From Bacteroidota bacterium (GTDB taxonomy: Bacteria; Bacteroidota; Ignavibacteria; Ignavibacteriales; Ignavibacteriaceae), in contig JADFLR010000014.1 in NCBI GenBank assembly GCA_022564295.1, forward strand, positions 24,284 through 88,283: a stretch of 64,000 nt of DNA, given 5' to 3'. Below the pieces are notes generated by a model. That model did no database searches. It was given only the letters and a program-made list of their open reading frames with translations, and was not told the origin of the DNA. Shown here piece by piece: positions 26,349-35,137 of this stretch (within the stretch, counting starts at the first letter, position 1; every line of letters begins with the position of its first letter). A program made the position numbers and the translations under genes.

Positions 26349-27155
26349 ATGCTTACAAATAATGAAATAAAGGAAATGGTAAAAGAAAAATATGGGGAGA
26401 TTGCAGAAGGAAATTCCTCGTGTTGTGGTCCCACCTCGTGTTGCGGTCCTAAAAGCAAAGTTGTTGATTATACAATAATGCAAGATGATTATACAAATCT
26501 TGAAGGCTATGTTGCTGATGCGGATTTAGGACTTGGCTGCGGACTACCAACTGAATACGCAGGAATTAAAAAAGGTGATACTGTAGTTGATCTCGGTAGT
26601 GGTGCAGGTAATGATGTTTTTGTTGCAAGAGCAATTGTTGGTGAAGAGGGAAAGGTAATCGGTTTGGATTTCACACAGGAAATGATTGATAAAGCGAAAG
26701 AGAACAAAGAAAAAGTTGGCTTTATAAATGTTGAATTTAAATTAGGCGGGATCGAAGAAATACCTCTTGAACAAGATATTGCTGATGTTGTTGTTAGCAA
26801 CTGTGTGCTCAATCTTGTTCCCGATAAAGAAAAAGCATTTGCAGAGATGTACCGGATAATCAAACCAGGCGGACATTTCTGTGTGTCGGATATAGTACTT
26901 AAAGGCGAACTTCCAGCTGAGTTAAAAAAATCAGCAGAGATGTACGCGGGCTGTGTTGCCGGAGCCGTTCAACAGGCAGATTATTTGAGTATGATTGAGA
27001 AGGCAGGCTTTGAAAATGTTGAAATAAAAAAGACTAAAGTGATTGAACTGCCAGATGATATATTAAAGAATTATCTTACCGATGAAGAAATGAACATCTT
27101 TAAAGAAAATAAGATCGGAATATTCAGCATAACCGTAGTTGGTTATAAAAGCTAA
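26349..27155 (+). CDS. arsM: Arsenite S-adenosylmethionine methyltransferase
   Basis: 268 aa. N-terminal double CCGP motifs (NSSCCGPTSCCGPKS) precede a class I methyltransferase fold (VVDLGSGAGNDVFVAR, then GLDFTQEMIDKA). Cys residues are present at LGLGCGLP, SNCVLNLVP and YAGCVAGA, corresponding to the arsenic-binding cysteines of ArsM. The enzyme methylates As(III) stepwise to volatile or less retained species. It is downstream of arsR and upstream of arsC. Confidence 0.95.
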   Translation: MLTNNEIKEMVKEKYGEIAEGNSSCCGPTSCCGPKSKVVDYTIMQDDYTNLEGYVADADLGLGCGLPTEYAGIKKGDTVVDLGSGAGNDVFVARAIVGEEGKVIGLDFTQEMIDKAKENKEKVGFINVEFKLGGIEEIPLEQDIADVVVSNCVLNLVPDKEKAFAEMYRIIKPGGHFCVSDIVLKGELPAELKKSAEMYAGCVAGAVQQADYLSMIEKAGFENVEIKKTKVIELPDDILKNYLTDEEMNIFKENKIGIFSITVVGYKS

Positions 27156-27160
27156 TCTTT

Positions 27161-27230
27161 AACCACTAAGACACTTAGGACGCTAAGAATCACCAAGTAA
27201 AACTAAGTGCTCTTAGTGTCTGAGTGATGA
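27161..27230. repeat. Imperfect long inverted repeat between arsM and arsC
   Basis: CACTAAGACACTTAGGACGC near the left end pairs with a reverse-complement copy near the right end (CTTAGTGTCTGAGTG) over about 24 bp with a few mismatches. The ACCACTAAGACAC wording is a familiar dispersed repeat of many environmental genomes. It could form a hairpin that lowers downstream expression. Confidence 0.65.
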
Positions 27231-27239
27231 AATAAATTT

Positions 27240-27674
27240 ATGAATATGAATAAAAGAATATTAATTTTATGTACCGGTAATACCTGCCGCAGCCAGATGG
27301 CAGAGGGATTTCTAAAATCTTTTGATAATGAATTAGAAGTGTTTTCAGCGGGAGTAAAACCCGAAGGAAAAGTAAATCCAAATGCAATAAAGGTAATGAA
27401 TGAACTGGCAATAGACATTAGTGAAGGGAAACCACAAGATGTAAACGAGTTTGTCAATGATCATTTCGATTATGTTATTACAGTTTGTGATAATGCTAAG
27501 GAAACCTGTCCAGTTTTTATGGGTGATGTAAAAGAGAAACTTCACATTGGTTTTGAAGATCCTGCAGATGCAACCGGAACAGAAGAAGTAATTCTCTCTA
27601 TATTTAGAAAAGTAAGAGACGAAATTAAAGTAGAGTTTACTCAAATCTATAATGATAAAATAAAAAATCAGTAA
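27240..27674 (+). CDS. arsC: Arsenate reductase, low-molecular-weight phosphatase type
   Basis: 144 aa. The P-loop ILCTGNTCRSQMAEGF has the catalytic Cys-x5-Arg, and the redox cysteines appear in VITVCDNAKETCPVF. DPADATG supplies the general acid Asp region. This is the thioredoxin-coupled ArsC class, which reduces As(V) to As(III). With ArsM and the downstream permease this gives reduction, methylation and export. Confidence 0.95.
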   Translation: MNMNKRILILCTGNTCRSQMAEGFLKSFDNELEVFSAGVKPEGKVNPNAIKVMNELAIDISEGKPQDVNEFVNDHFDYVITVCDNAKETCPVFMGDVKEKLHIGFEDPADATGTEEVILSIFRKVRDEIKVEFTQIYNDKIKNQ

Positions 27675-27720
27675 ATAAATTATAACTCTGAAACTTCTAT
27701 TCTAATTTGTATTTTAGATT

Positions 27721-28647
27721 ATGTCATTCAAAATTGAACTAATAAACGAAAAAATAATAGAGATAAAAGAAGAACAAACAATTCTTCAGGCATCTTTGGA
27801 AGCAGGCATTCCGCATTACCATGCCTGCGGTGGAAATGCAGAATGCTCCACCTGCAGGGTAGTTGTGCAGGAAGGTGGAGAACATCTTTCTCATCCAAAC
27901 AAAGCAGAACTAAGTTTACGCATGAAAAAGAAATTTCCTGAAAATGCTCGTCTTGCCTGCCAAACGAAAGTTATGAGTAACGATGTTAAAATTCAGAGAA
28001 TTATAAGAGATGAAACGGATCTCGATCTTTATGTTTATGAAAACGATTCTGAAAATTTACAGACTGTCGGAGAAGAAAAATCGATGGCGCTTTTCTTTTT
28101 GGATATACGAAACTTCACACCTTTTATAGAACAGCATCTTCCGTTTGATGTGATACATATATTAAGACGGTTAAACATTATGTTTAGTGATATTATAATT
28201 AAGCATAATGGAAAAATAATTGAATTTACCGGTGATGGATTTTATGCGGTCTTCGGTTTTGATGAACCAATTAAAGATGCAATTAACAATGCCTATACTG
28301 CAGGCAAACAAATTCTTGATTCACTTATCGGGCTGAATGAAAACTACATTACAAAATACTTTGATCATAAAATTGATGTAGGGATTGGTTTACATTCAGG
28401 AAAGGTTATTGTTGGTAAAACCGGGGTTAATGAACATAGTTCTTACACAGTAATGGGTTTCCCGGTAAATGTAGCTGCACGACTCGAATCAGCCACTAAA
28501 GAACTGAATAATAATTTCGTTATTTCCGAATATGTTTATGAGATGTTAAATGGGCGCAGTAATTTAGCAGAGCAAAAACAAATTAAATTAAAAGGTATAA
28601 GCGAACCATTTTGTGTTAGGTTAATGGGGAAGAGTTATAACTATTAG
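27721..28647 (+). CDS. 2Fe-2S ferredoxin domain fused to a class III nucleotidyl cyclase
   Basis: 308 aa. Residues 1-95 are an adrenodoxin-type ferredoxin: Cys36, Cys42 and Cys45 (CGGNAECSTC) with a fourth in RLACQTKV. Residues about 105-305 are a class III adenylate/guanylate cyclase: FFLDIRNFTPF with the first metal Asp, IEFTGDGFYAVFGF with the second, and YTVMGFPVNVAARLESA. Cyclases make cAMP or cGMP; the ferredoxin is a plausible redox or metal-damage sensor. Its position 46 bp after arsC suggests arsenic-linked signalling. No transmembrane segment, so it is cytoplasmic. Confidence 0.9.
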   Translation: MSFKIELINEKIIEIKEEQTILQASLEAGIPHYHACGGNAECSTCRVVVQEGGEHLSHPNKAELSLRMKKKFPENARLACQTKVMSNDVKIQRIIRDETDLDLYVYENDSENLQTVGEEKSMALFFLDIRNFTPFIEQHLPFDVIHILRRLNIMFSDIIIKHNGKIIEFTGDGFYAVFGFDEPIKDAINNAYTAGKQILDSLIGLNENYITKYFDHKIDVGIGLHSGKVIVGKTGVNEHSSYTVMGFPVNVAARLESATKELNNNFVISEYVYEMLNGRSNLAEQKQIKLKGISEPFCVRLMGKSYNY

Positions 28648-28654
28648 TCCCAAA

Positions 28655-28678
28655 CCTGCCCGTCCGACAGACAGGCAA
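28655..28678. repeat. Palindromic repeat between convergent genes
   Basis: TGCCCGTC and GACAGGCA pair around CCGACA with one G-T-type position. The CTGCC..GTCGGACAGGC wording is a common dispersed palindrome in this group. It lies between two convergent stop codons and may act as a shared transcription stop. Confidence 0.5.
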
Positions 28679-28689
28679 ACAATTTAACA

Positions 28690-29589
28690 TCAATGCTTTC
28701 CATTTATAACCAGCCCAACATCTTTACACTGCTCGCACTCAAACTGAAGTGTTATATGATTAATACCAAATTTAGTTTTTAATAATGCCTCAATCTGCTC
28801 ACCCAAAATATTACTTTTACTTATCATCATATCTGCAACATCAATATGAGCTTCAAGATGAACATCGTTTTCTCCGACTGTCCAGATATGTACGTGGTGA
28901 ATGTTTTCTACTCTCTCCAGTTTTTCCACTTCAGATTGTATCTTTTGAATAGAAATATCGGGAGGAGCGCCTTCCATCAATACGTGAATTGCATCCGATA
29001 AAATTTTAAAACTTTCCCGCGTAATGTAAACGGCAATTAATATTGTTAATAGAGGATCGAGCCAATACATATTCCAAAACGTAATTGCCAATCCGCCGAT
29101 TATTACAGCTACGGAAGAAACGGCATCACTAAGAAGATGAAAATAAGATGACCTGATATTCATGCTCGTCTTAGCATCCCGTTTCAGTAATAATGTGCCG
29201 GTTATGTTTGCGGTTAAACCTATTGATGCAACAACCGTCATCAAAATACCTTTAATTGGTTCAGGATTTTGGAATCTTAGTATCGCTTCGTAAAAAAGAT
29301 AAATTGAAATTATAACCAGCACCGATGAATTAATAACAGCAGCAAGAATTTCAGCACGTTTAAAACCAAATGTGTGCTTTGAAGAACTATCTTTTTCTTT
29401 TAACCTTATTGCTATGTAACTGATTATAACCGAAATAGCATCACTAAAATTATGAAGTGCATCCGAAATTAATGCAAGACTGCCGGATATTATTCCGCCA
29501 ATAACTTCTGCTACAGTTATGAACAGATTCAAAAGAACTGTTATAAGCAGTCTTATTCCCGTAGATGAATGTGAATTATTATGAGCCAT
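28690..29589 (-). CDS. Cation diffusion facilitator (CzcD-like) metal exporter
   Basis: 299 aa with six predicted transmembrane helices and a cytoplasmic C-terminal ferredoxin-like domain. Metal-site motifs are ALISDALHNFSDAISV (His-x3-Asp) and FHLLSDAVSSVAVI. The C-terminal part has HVHIWTV and ends in CEQCKD. CDF proteins export Zn, Co, Cd or Fe by proton antiport. It is convergent with the cyclase gene and adds to the metal-resistance character of the region. Specificity is not certain from sequence. Confidence 0.93.
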   Translation of the reverse strand: MAHNNSHSSTGIRLLITVLLNLFITVAEVIGGIISGSLALISDALHNFSDAISVIISYIAIRLKEKDSSSKHTFGFKRAEILAAVINSSVLVIISIYLFYEAILRFQNPEPIKGILMTVVASIGLTANITGTLLLKRDAKTSMNIRSSYFHLLSDAVSSVAVIIGGLAITFWNMYWLDPLLTILIAVYITRESFKILSDAIHVLMEGAPPDISIQKIQSEVEKLERVENIHHVHIWTVGENDVHLEAHIDVADMMISKSNILGEQIEALLKTKFGINHITLQFECEQCKDVGLVINGKH

Positions 29590-29720
29590 AAAAAACTATT
29601 AAGATTATCTTATCGTCAAAAATAATAAAAAATGCAGGAATCCTTTTGAAGTATTTCTTCATCCTAACTAATGAGTTAAATTAGGTATATTTATTTGTAG
29701 AAGTAATATTAGCAGTTGAA

Positions 29721-29790
29721 ACGAATCCCCATGAATAGGGATGAGTTTTTCACCTTCAGCGGACTGACAAAAATAAAAAATTATAAACAG
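29721..29790. repeat. Palindromic leader repeat related to 3111-3160 and 3337-3360
   Basis: The block contains TCCCCATGAATAGGGA followed by GAGTTTTT, then ACAAAAAT and a final AAATTATAAACAG directly before ATGAAA. The region before the DUF5916 gene has TCCCGATGTATCGGGA, GAGTTTCC, ACAAAAAT and an almost identical final AAAATTATAAACAG before ATGAAA. The two are copies of one dispersed element used as 5' leaders of unrelated genes. Confidence 0.65.
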
Positions 29791-29795
29791 ATGAA

Positions 29796-30818
29796 ATGAT
29801 TCTTGAAGTACTAAAACACGCAATTTTAATAACCAGCTTCGTATTTGTAATGATGCTTTTAATAGAGTACATCAATGTACAAACTCATGGAAGCTGGCAA
29901 AATAATTTGAAAAAAAGTAGATTCGGGCAATATGCACTTGGGATAATTTTAGGTGCAATTCCCGGCTGTCTTGGTGCATTTACCATTGTTTCGCTCTACT
30001 CACATGGGGTGGTGAGTTTCGGTGCACTTGTAGCAACTATGATAGCAACCAGTGGTGACGAAGCTTATGTTATGTTATCGCTTTTTCCAACAAAAGCTTT
30101 ACTATTAATTTTTATTTTATCAATCGTTGGTTTTACTGCCGGATATTTGGTTGATAAAATATATGCAAAACAGGAAAAGTTATTAGAAAAACTTGGGCAT
30201 TCTTTACAACTACACGAAGATGAATTATTGGATTGCTATCCAAAAGGTTACATTTTAAAACAACTGAAGGAAATAACTTTTGAAAGAGTATTATTATTAA
30301 GTGTTTTAAGTTTATTCCTTATCTTAATATTATTAGGTACGATTGAACCCTATGAATGGAACTGGGTAAGGATAACTTTGTTAGCGGGTACTTTATTTGG
30401 ATTGTTTGTCGTGCTCACTGTCCCGGATCACTTTTTGGAAAAGCATTTGTGGGAACATGTACTTAAAAAACATCTGCTTAGAATTTTTCTCTGGACATTT
30501 GGTGCATTGTTGGTAATCCACATTCTGGATAATTATATAGATGTGGAGGCATGGATCCAAGCCAACATGTATTTTGTGCTGATAATTGCTGTACTAATAG
30601 GTATAATTCCAGAATCAGGGCCCCACCTTATTTTTGTTACTTTATTTGCAAGCGGAACCATTCCATTCGGAATATTGCTGGCAAGCTCTATTGCACAGGA
30701 TGGGCATGGCGCTCTTCCGCTGCTTGCAGTTTCTAATAGAGGATTTATTACTTTAAAAGTTATTAATATTATCGTTGGCTTTGGAATAGGACTTGCAGCG
30801 ATTCTGTTTGGGTTTTGA
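29796..30818 (+). CDS. Putative 10-TM heavy-metal exporter, ArsP_2 family
   Basis: 340 aa, highly hydrophobic with about ten helices. Repeated half-sites GAIPGCLGAFTIVSLYSHGV and IGIIPESGPHLIFVTLFASG show an internal duplication with G-x-x-P motifs. MIATSGDEAYVM and SIAQDGHGALPLLA hold the acidic and His residues expected in the substrate path. The family is annotated as putative arsenic or manganese permeases. The arsR-arsM-arsC neighbourhood favours arsenic export, but the substrate is not proven. An ATGAAATGA just upstream is skipped in favour of the ATG at 29796. Confidence 0.8.
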   Translation: MILEVLKHAILITSFVFVMMLLIEYINVQTHGSWQNNLKKSRFGQYALGIILGAIPGCLGAFTIVSLYSHGVVSFGALVATMIATSGDEAYVMLSLFPTKALLLIFILSIVGFTAGYLVDKIYAKQEKLLEKLGHSLQLHEDELLDCYPKGYILKQLKEITFERVLLLSVLSLFLILILLGTIEPYEWNWVRITLLAGTLFGLFVVLTVPDHFLEKHLWEHVLKKHLLRIFLWTFGALLVIHILDNYIDVEAWIQANMYFVLIIAVLIGIIPESGPHLIFVTLFASGTIPFGILLASSIAQDGHGALPLLAVSNRGFITLKVINIIVGFGIGLAAILFGF

Positions 30819-30894
30819 CATCCAGCGGCTTAGACTATACAAACCGGAATAAGAAAAATTATAAATATAGGTTTACAATATAATTTTCAAAATC

Positions 30895-32211
30895 TTATGA
30901 GACAATTATCTCCTTTTTAAATGAAAATCCCAAAGTTTCCATTTCTTCTAAAATAGGTTCGTACATTTCCTTTGTTGATGGTATACACACTCCTTTTCTT
31001 ATAATTTTTCCTTCCAAAATTAGTTTTGCGGCAATAGCCGGTGGTAATGAAACAGCTCTTGCCATAGCAGAATTACCATAAGGAATACCTTCGACCAGCA
31101 TACTGGAAATTCGTTTTTCTTTCCTATCAGGAAATTCAACCACCATTTCGTTGTGAACGATTATCATATCTCTTTCATGTGGTTCGTACGCCATTTTTTT
31201 CAGCATCAGATCCACAAGCAGATTCGAATTTGTGCCGCTGCTTATTGATATTTGAACATCATCAAATAATCCGAGCCAATCTAATTTTTTAACAAAATCA
31301 TCATTAACATCCAGACTTATTGATTTTGCAAATTTAATTTTTATATCTTCTGTAGTTGAAGAGCCAATGAGATTAGCAATAAATTGGCTATAAGTTGTAT
31401 TTTCAAAATTCTTTTCTTTGGTATTCTCAATCAATTTTATTTTTAAGAGGTTTATCATTGTGTTGCAATAACCGACATACCTCAGTAATCCTTTGTAGAT
31501 GGAAATATTTTCATCCAATCCAAATTCTTTTAAATAACGGGTGCTGTCGCTGCTGGGATAAGTTTCAAATGTACCGATTCCATGAATATCCACCAATCTG
31601 TGATGCTCAAACTTTGCGGGTGCTTCAATTACTTTTCCATCTATCTGGTAAGTAGCAGGTGATACTGCTGAACGCATAAGTCCATTTGGATCCCATGAGA
31701 ATTTATAACCCCAGGGATTGCGATTATGCTCAAACGAAGGCAGACCTGCTCCATAGGATTCAATTTTTGTGATTTTCCCTTCCGTAGAATGCACTTCATC
31801 AATCATTTGTTTTAAACCCATGTTATCGAGCCCAGGATCTTCACCAAGTTCTGTAAGAATAAGAGTCTCTTGTTTTTTGGCTTCTTCATCAAAACATGCA
31901 ATTCCAGGATGTTTAAAATCTGTTGTTAACATCGGAGTTTTGTTTTTCAGACATAGTTTGGCAATTACCATATGACATGATCGAGGTATCATCGCAACAA
32001 CAATTTCAACTTCTCTAATTATCTTTTCCAAAGCATCAACTTGATCAATTGTCCAACTAACTGGAGTACCAAGCGATCTCCCAGCAATTATTTTTTCTGC
32101 TTTTGAAACGGTGCGCGTTGCAATAATAACTTTATATTTACAAATATCAATAAAATAATCAATCATTGGTTTTACTACATAACCTGCACCTAAAACTGCT
32201 ACTTTCCCCAT
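30895..32211 (-). CDS. Saccharopine dehydrogenase family oxidoreductase
   Basis: 438 aa. An N-terminal Rossmann fold (VAVLGAGYVVKPMIDYF; the glycine loop has VVKP) with TRTVSKAEK for NADP binding precedes a catalytic domain (KFSWDPNGLMRSAVSPATY; HRLVDIHGIGTFETYPSSDS). It resembles LYS9-type saccharopine reductases and carboxynorspermidine dehydrogenases. Members act in lysine degradation or synthesis or in polyamine synthesis; no linked pathway genes are here, so the exact reaction is open. Confidence 0.88.
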   Translation of the reverse strand: MGKVAVLGAGYVVKPMIDYFIDICKYKVIIATRTVSKAEKIIAGRSLGTPVSWTIDQVDALEKIIREVEIVVAMIPRSCHMVIAKLCLKNKTPMLTTDFKHPGIACFDEEAKKQETLILTELGEDPGLDNMGLKQMIDEVHSTEGKITKIESYGAGLPSFEHNRNPWGYKFSWDPNGLMRSAVSPATYQIDGKVIEAPAKFEHHRLVDIHGIGTFETYPSSDSTRYLKEFGLDENISIYKGLLRYVGYCNTMINLLKIKLIENTKEKNFENTTYSQFIANLIGSSTTEDIKIKFAKSISLDVNDDFVKKLDWLGLFDDVQISISSGTNSNLLVDLMLKKMAYEPHERDMIIVHNEMVVEFPDRKEKRISSMLVEGIPYGNSAMARAVSLPPAIAAKLILEGKIIRKGVCIPSTKEMYEPILEEMETLGFSFKKEIIVS

Positions 32212-32268
32212 TTTCTAATCCTTTCTGTTAAATAATTAACTTCTGTTATCAATGTTCTATAACTCCTT

Positions 32269-32332
32269 GAGTAAAAGAAGTGTGATCAGATCCACCCATG
32301 AAAAGCCTCCCCTAACCACATTGCTTTTACTC
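32269..32332. other. Long hairpin upstream of the saccharopine dehydrogenase gene
   Basis: GAGTAAAAG (32269-32277) pairs with CTTTTACTC (32324-32332); after a small internal loop TGTG pairs with CACA, leaving a 32-nt loop that is GC-richer than the surroundings (CCACCCATGAAAAGCCTCCC). On the minus strand it is 58 bp from the gene start, a position for a 5'UTR regulator. I could not match it to a known riboswitch. Confidence 0.45.
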
Positions 32333-32707
32333 TATGTCGTGCACCGTTTATTTTTGTCCTGTGCTACGAAATAAAACTGTAATTTACAAAAATTCCGAAT
32401 GCGACCCGTGATACTTTGATTTATTAATTCCAGATTAAATTATACCCGAAACCATGGATCTTCATTACCTTTTAAGGAACAACAGTGTTCAAGGATATTT
32501 AGAGTTGTGCTGCAATGGTTATTTACCTTCCTTTTTTGTGTGGATCTTTATGAGGCTGAATGAGAGTCATCGTTTAGTGAGTTTTAAAATATTAATTATT
32601 ACAAAAAAATGATATCTTGTCTTCAGATAATTATTTTTTTTCATTGATTATTATCATTATAATTGTAACAACTTAATGGTGCTATTCATTAAAAAAGAAC
32701 AAAGACA
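32333..32707. other. Intergenic region between divergent genes; no gene seen
   Basis: Apart from an unsupported 52-codon frame at 32454-32612 without a ribosome binding site, I see no gene. Promoters for the saccharopine dehydrogenase (minus) and the porin-amt pair (plus) should lie here; no sigma-54 -24/-12 site is evident. Confidence 0.4.
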
Positions 32708-33532
32708 ATGAAAATCAAAAATTTAATCATTCATATTGTAATGATTGTTACAGTGATTGTCGGTTCTATCAACCTTGGTTTTGCGCAGGATTCGTCACAG
32801 GTTTCATCAATAGTAAATTTGGACTTGGGCGCTGATATTGTGAGTCGATATGTATGGAGGGGCACTCAGCTTGGAGGAGCATCACCAAATATTCAACCAT
32901 ACATAGAAATGGGAATTGGAAACTTTGTTATAGGAATCTGGGGAGCATATTCACTGGGCGGGGATAACCCTTTTCAGGAATTTGATTTATATGCTACCTA
33001 CAATTTATTTGATGATAAAGTATCTATTACCCTAACCGATTATTTTTTCCCGGATGAGTCATCGGATTATAAATATTTTGATTATGCTGACACTACAACC
33101 GGGCATATATTTGAGGGAAAAATTAGTTTTAACGGAACCGATAAAATACCTTTTTCGGTTTTTATTGCTGTCAACTTATACGGAGCTGATGCCAGCAGGA
33201 TTTCCGATAATCCTGCCTCTTTAAACAGTTTAGATGGCATACAAAACTCAACCTACTTAGAATTGGGTTATGAAACTACATTAAATAGTGGTGTTAAATT
33301 TGAAGCCTTTGTAGGTTTCAATCTAACAGACCCACGCTCAGCAGATCTTTCCGGGTCAGGCTATGTAGGTGAAACCGGTTTTTATGGTAATGATATAGGT
33401 GTTGTGAATTTGGGTATTACTGTATCAAAAGATATTAAGATCTCTGAAGATTTCAGTTTGCCAATGATGACTTCAGTGATTACCAATCCACAAGCACAAA
33501 AAGTATATTTGGTCTTTGGCTTCTCATTATAG
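32708..33532 (+). CDS. Porin-like outer-membrane beta-barrel protein (TorF/Gcw_chp-like)
   Basis: 274 aa with a signal peptide ending in INLGFAQ. The first strand has DIVSRYVWRGTQLGGASPN, the hallmark start of the Gcw_chp/TorF family of putative porins. Alternating aromatic strands continue to a C-terminal KVYLVFGFSL. It sits 51 bp before the ammonium transporter gene in the same direction, so the pair could deliver ammonium across the outer and inner membranes; the link is inference. Confidence 0.8.
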   Translation: MKIKNLIIHIVMIVTVIVGSINLGFAQDSSQVSSIVNLDLGADIVSRYVWRGTQLGGASPNIQPYIEMGIGNFVIGIWGAYSLGGDNPFQEFDLYATYNLFDDKVSITLTDYFFPDESSDYKYFDYADTTTGHIFEGKISFNGTDKIPFSVFIAVNLYGADASRISDNPASLNSLDGIQNSTYLELGYETTLNSGVKFEAFVGFNLTDPRSADLSGSGYVGETGFYGNDIGVVNLGITVSKDIKISEDFSLPMMTSVITNPQAQKVYLVFGFSL

Positions 33533-33583
33533 AGGTCGTAGGCTTAATTGCGAAATATTATTAATTAACAGGAATTAAATATT

Positions 33584-34795
33584 ATGGACACAGGAAACAT
33601 AGTTTTTATGATCTTATGCACCAGCCTGGTCATGCTGATGACACCGGGGCTTGCTTTTTTTTATGGCGGTTTAGCTGGCAAGAGAAACATATTAGGGATA
33701 ATGATGCAAACCTTTGTATCATTGGGAATCACTACAATATTGTGGGTTGTTGTAGGTTATTCACTATGTTTCAGCGGTGACGTTGGAGGTATTATTGGTA
33801 ACCTTGACCTGGCTTTTTTAAAAGGAATAGCCTTCGATGAAGCCTGGGGAGATGATGGCTTATTTCCAACCTACATCTTCATCGCATATCAGATGATGTT
33901 TGCCGTCATTACACCAGTACTGATAACCGGTGCGTTCGTCAATCGAATTACTTTTAAAGCTTATTTGATTTTCTTAGTGTTCTGGCAATTATTGGTTTAC
34001 TATCCATTTGTACACATGATTTGGGGCGGCGGTATTATGGCTCAATGGGGCGTTCTTGATTTTGCCGGTGGTATTGTGGTACATGCGTCAGCTGGATTTG
34101 CCGCACTTGCTTCTGTTATCTATGTGGGTAAAAGAAGAGATCAAAAGTCGCCTCCCAATAGTATTCCATTAATTGCTATCGGTACAGGATTACTTTGGTT
34201 TGGGTGGTACGGCTTTAATGCGGGAAGTGCACTAGCCGTTAATAGTGTTTCAACATTGGCATTCTTAAATACTGATATTGCAGCATCTTTTGCTGCAACA
34301 ACTTGGTTAATTGTCGAATGGATCAGGGAAGGAAAGCCGAAGTTTGTTGGTTTCCTTACAGGCGCTATTGCCGGTCTTGCTACAATTACACCTGCAGCAG
34401 GTTTTGTACCCCTTTGGGCGGCTATGATTATCGGTATTTTGGCTGGACTTGGATGTTATATGGCAGTTCAGCTCAAGAATAAGCTTGGATGGGATGATGC
34501 CCTGGATGTTTGGGGAGTTCACGGAGTTGGTGGTGTAATAGGCATTATTTCTCTAGGCATATTTGCTTCGACGACAGTTAATTTTCAAAGTGGATTACTT
34601 GAAGGAAACTCTGGATTTTTCATGATACAAATTGGAGCTGTTGCCATTGCTGCGGCTTATGCCTTTGTATTTACATATGGTATGTTAGCAGTGATTAATT
34701 TCATCACTCCTGTGAAGGTTACTGAAGAGCAGGAAACAATCGGAATCGATCACTCAGTTCATGGTGAGAAAGCATATGACGAGGGAGTTCTTTAA
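33584..34795 (+). CDS. amt: Ammonium transporter
   Basis: 403 aa, about eleven transmembrane helices. Family signatures are TPGLAFFYGGLAGKRNILG, DFAGGIVVHASAGFAALAS (first pore His) and VHGVGGVIGIISLGIFA (second pore His), with NAGSALAVNS between. Amt proteins conduct NH3 or NH4+ at the inner membrane and are normally blocked by GlnK; no glnK gene is adjacent here. Length is typical. Confidence 0.96.
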   Translation: MDTGNIVFMILCTSLVMLMTPGLAFFYGGLAGKRNILGIMMQTFVSLGITTILWVVVGYSLCFSGDVGGIIGNLDLAFLKGIAFDEAWGDDGLFPTYIFIAYQMMFAVITPVLITGAFVNRITFKAYLIFLVFWQLLVYYPFVHMIWGGGIMAQWGVLDFAGGIVVHASAGFAALASVIYVGKRRDQKSPPNSIPLIAIGTGLLWFGWYGFNAGSALAVNSVSTLAFLNTDIAASFAATTWLIVEWIREGKPKFVGFLTGAIAGLATITPAAGFVPLWAAMIIGILAGLGCYMAVQLKNKLGWDDALDVWGVHGVGGVIGIISLGIFASTTVNFQSGLLEGNSGFFMIQIGAVAIAAAYAFVFTYGMLAVINFITPVKVTEEQETIGIDHSVHGEKAYDEGVL

Positions 34796-34861
34796 TCGTG
34801 TTATAAAAGTTTGAAAAGCTCACGCGTTTAACATTTTTCTAACTGCATACTTCTGTATTCC

Positions 34862-35102
34862 AACACTAATGCGAGACTTTAGGGGCGAGTGCAAGTCTGA
34901 GGATCCCCGCTGAACCAGTATATTGTTCGGAGCGGAAAATAGTACACAACGTTTTGAATATAGGCTGCACGAACTGGAAGCAAGCAGTAACCAAGATACA
35001 CTCGTGCCGGGCTACGAGTTTACATATCACGGTGATACTCACCTAATACACGAAGTAACTAAGAGTGTGATGAGAAACAGGAGTACTATTGTAGCGTTGA
35101 AG
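34862..35102 (+). other. Structured, GC-richer non-coding segment (possible RNA or retroelement relic)
   Basis: No convincing gene is present, although a 61-codon frame crosses it. The segment contains several paired elements: CCGCTGAAC with GTTC-GG-AGCGG, GCACGA with TCGTGC, ATCACGGTGAT, and GGGGCG facing CCCCGC. Its composition and motifs such as GTGCAAGTCTGAGGATCCCC differ from neighbouring intergenic DNA. Orientation is a guess. It may be a structured RNA or the remnant of a group II-like element, but no domain V was found. Confidence 0.35.
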
Positions 35103-35134
35103 ATATAATAAAAAGCCCTTAATAAAAAGGGCTT
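35103..35134 (-). terminator. Terminator of the small-gene cluster on the minus strand
   Basis: AAGCCCTT/AAGGGCTT arms (8 bp) with a 6-nt loop are followed on the minus strand by TTTTATTATATC. It starts three bases after the stop codon of the 188-aa gene. Confidence 0.75.
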
Positions 35135-35137
35135 AAA

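Noticed and set aside
26507..26863. 118-codon minus-strand frame opposite arsM
   Set aside because: Shadow of arsM, which has full family motifs.
32454..32612. 52-codon frame before the porin gene
   Set aside because: No ribosome binding site, no recognisable domain, and an amino-acid make-up typical of chance frames.
34923..35108. 61-codon plus-strand frame
   Set aside because: Runs through paired elements of the structured segment and lacks a start signal; no family resemblance.
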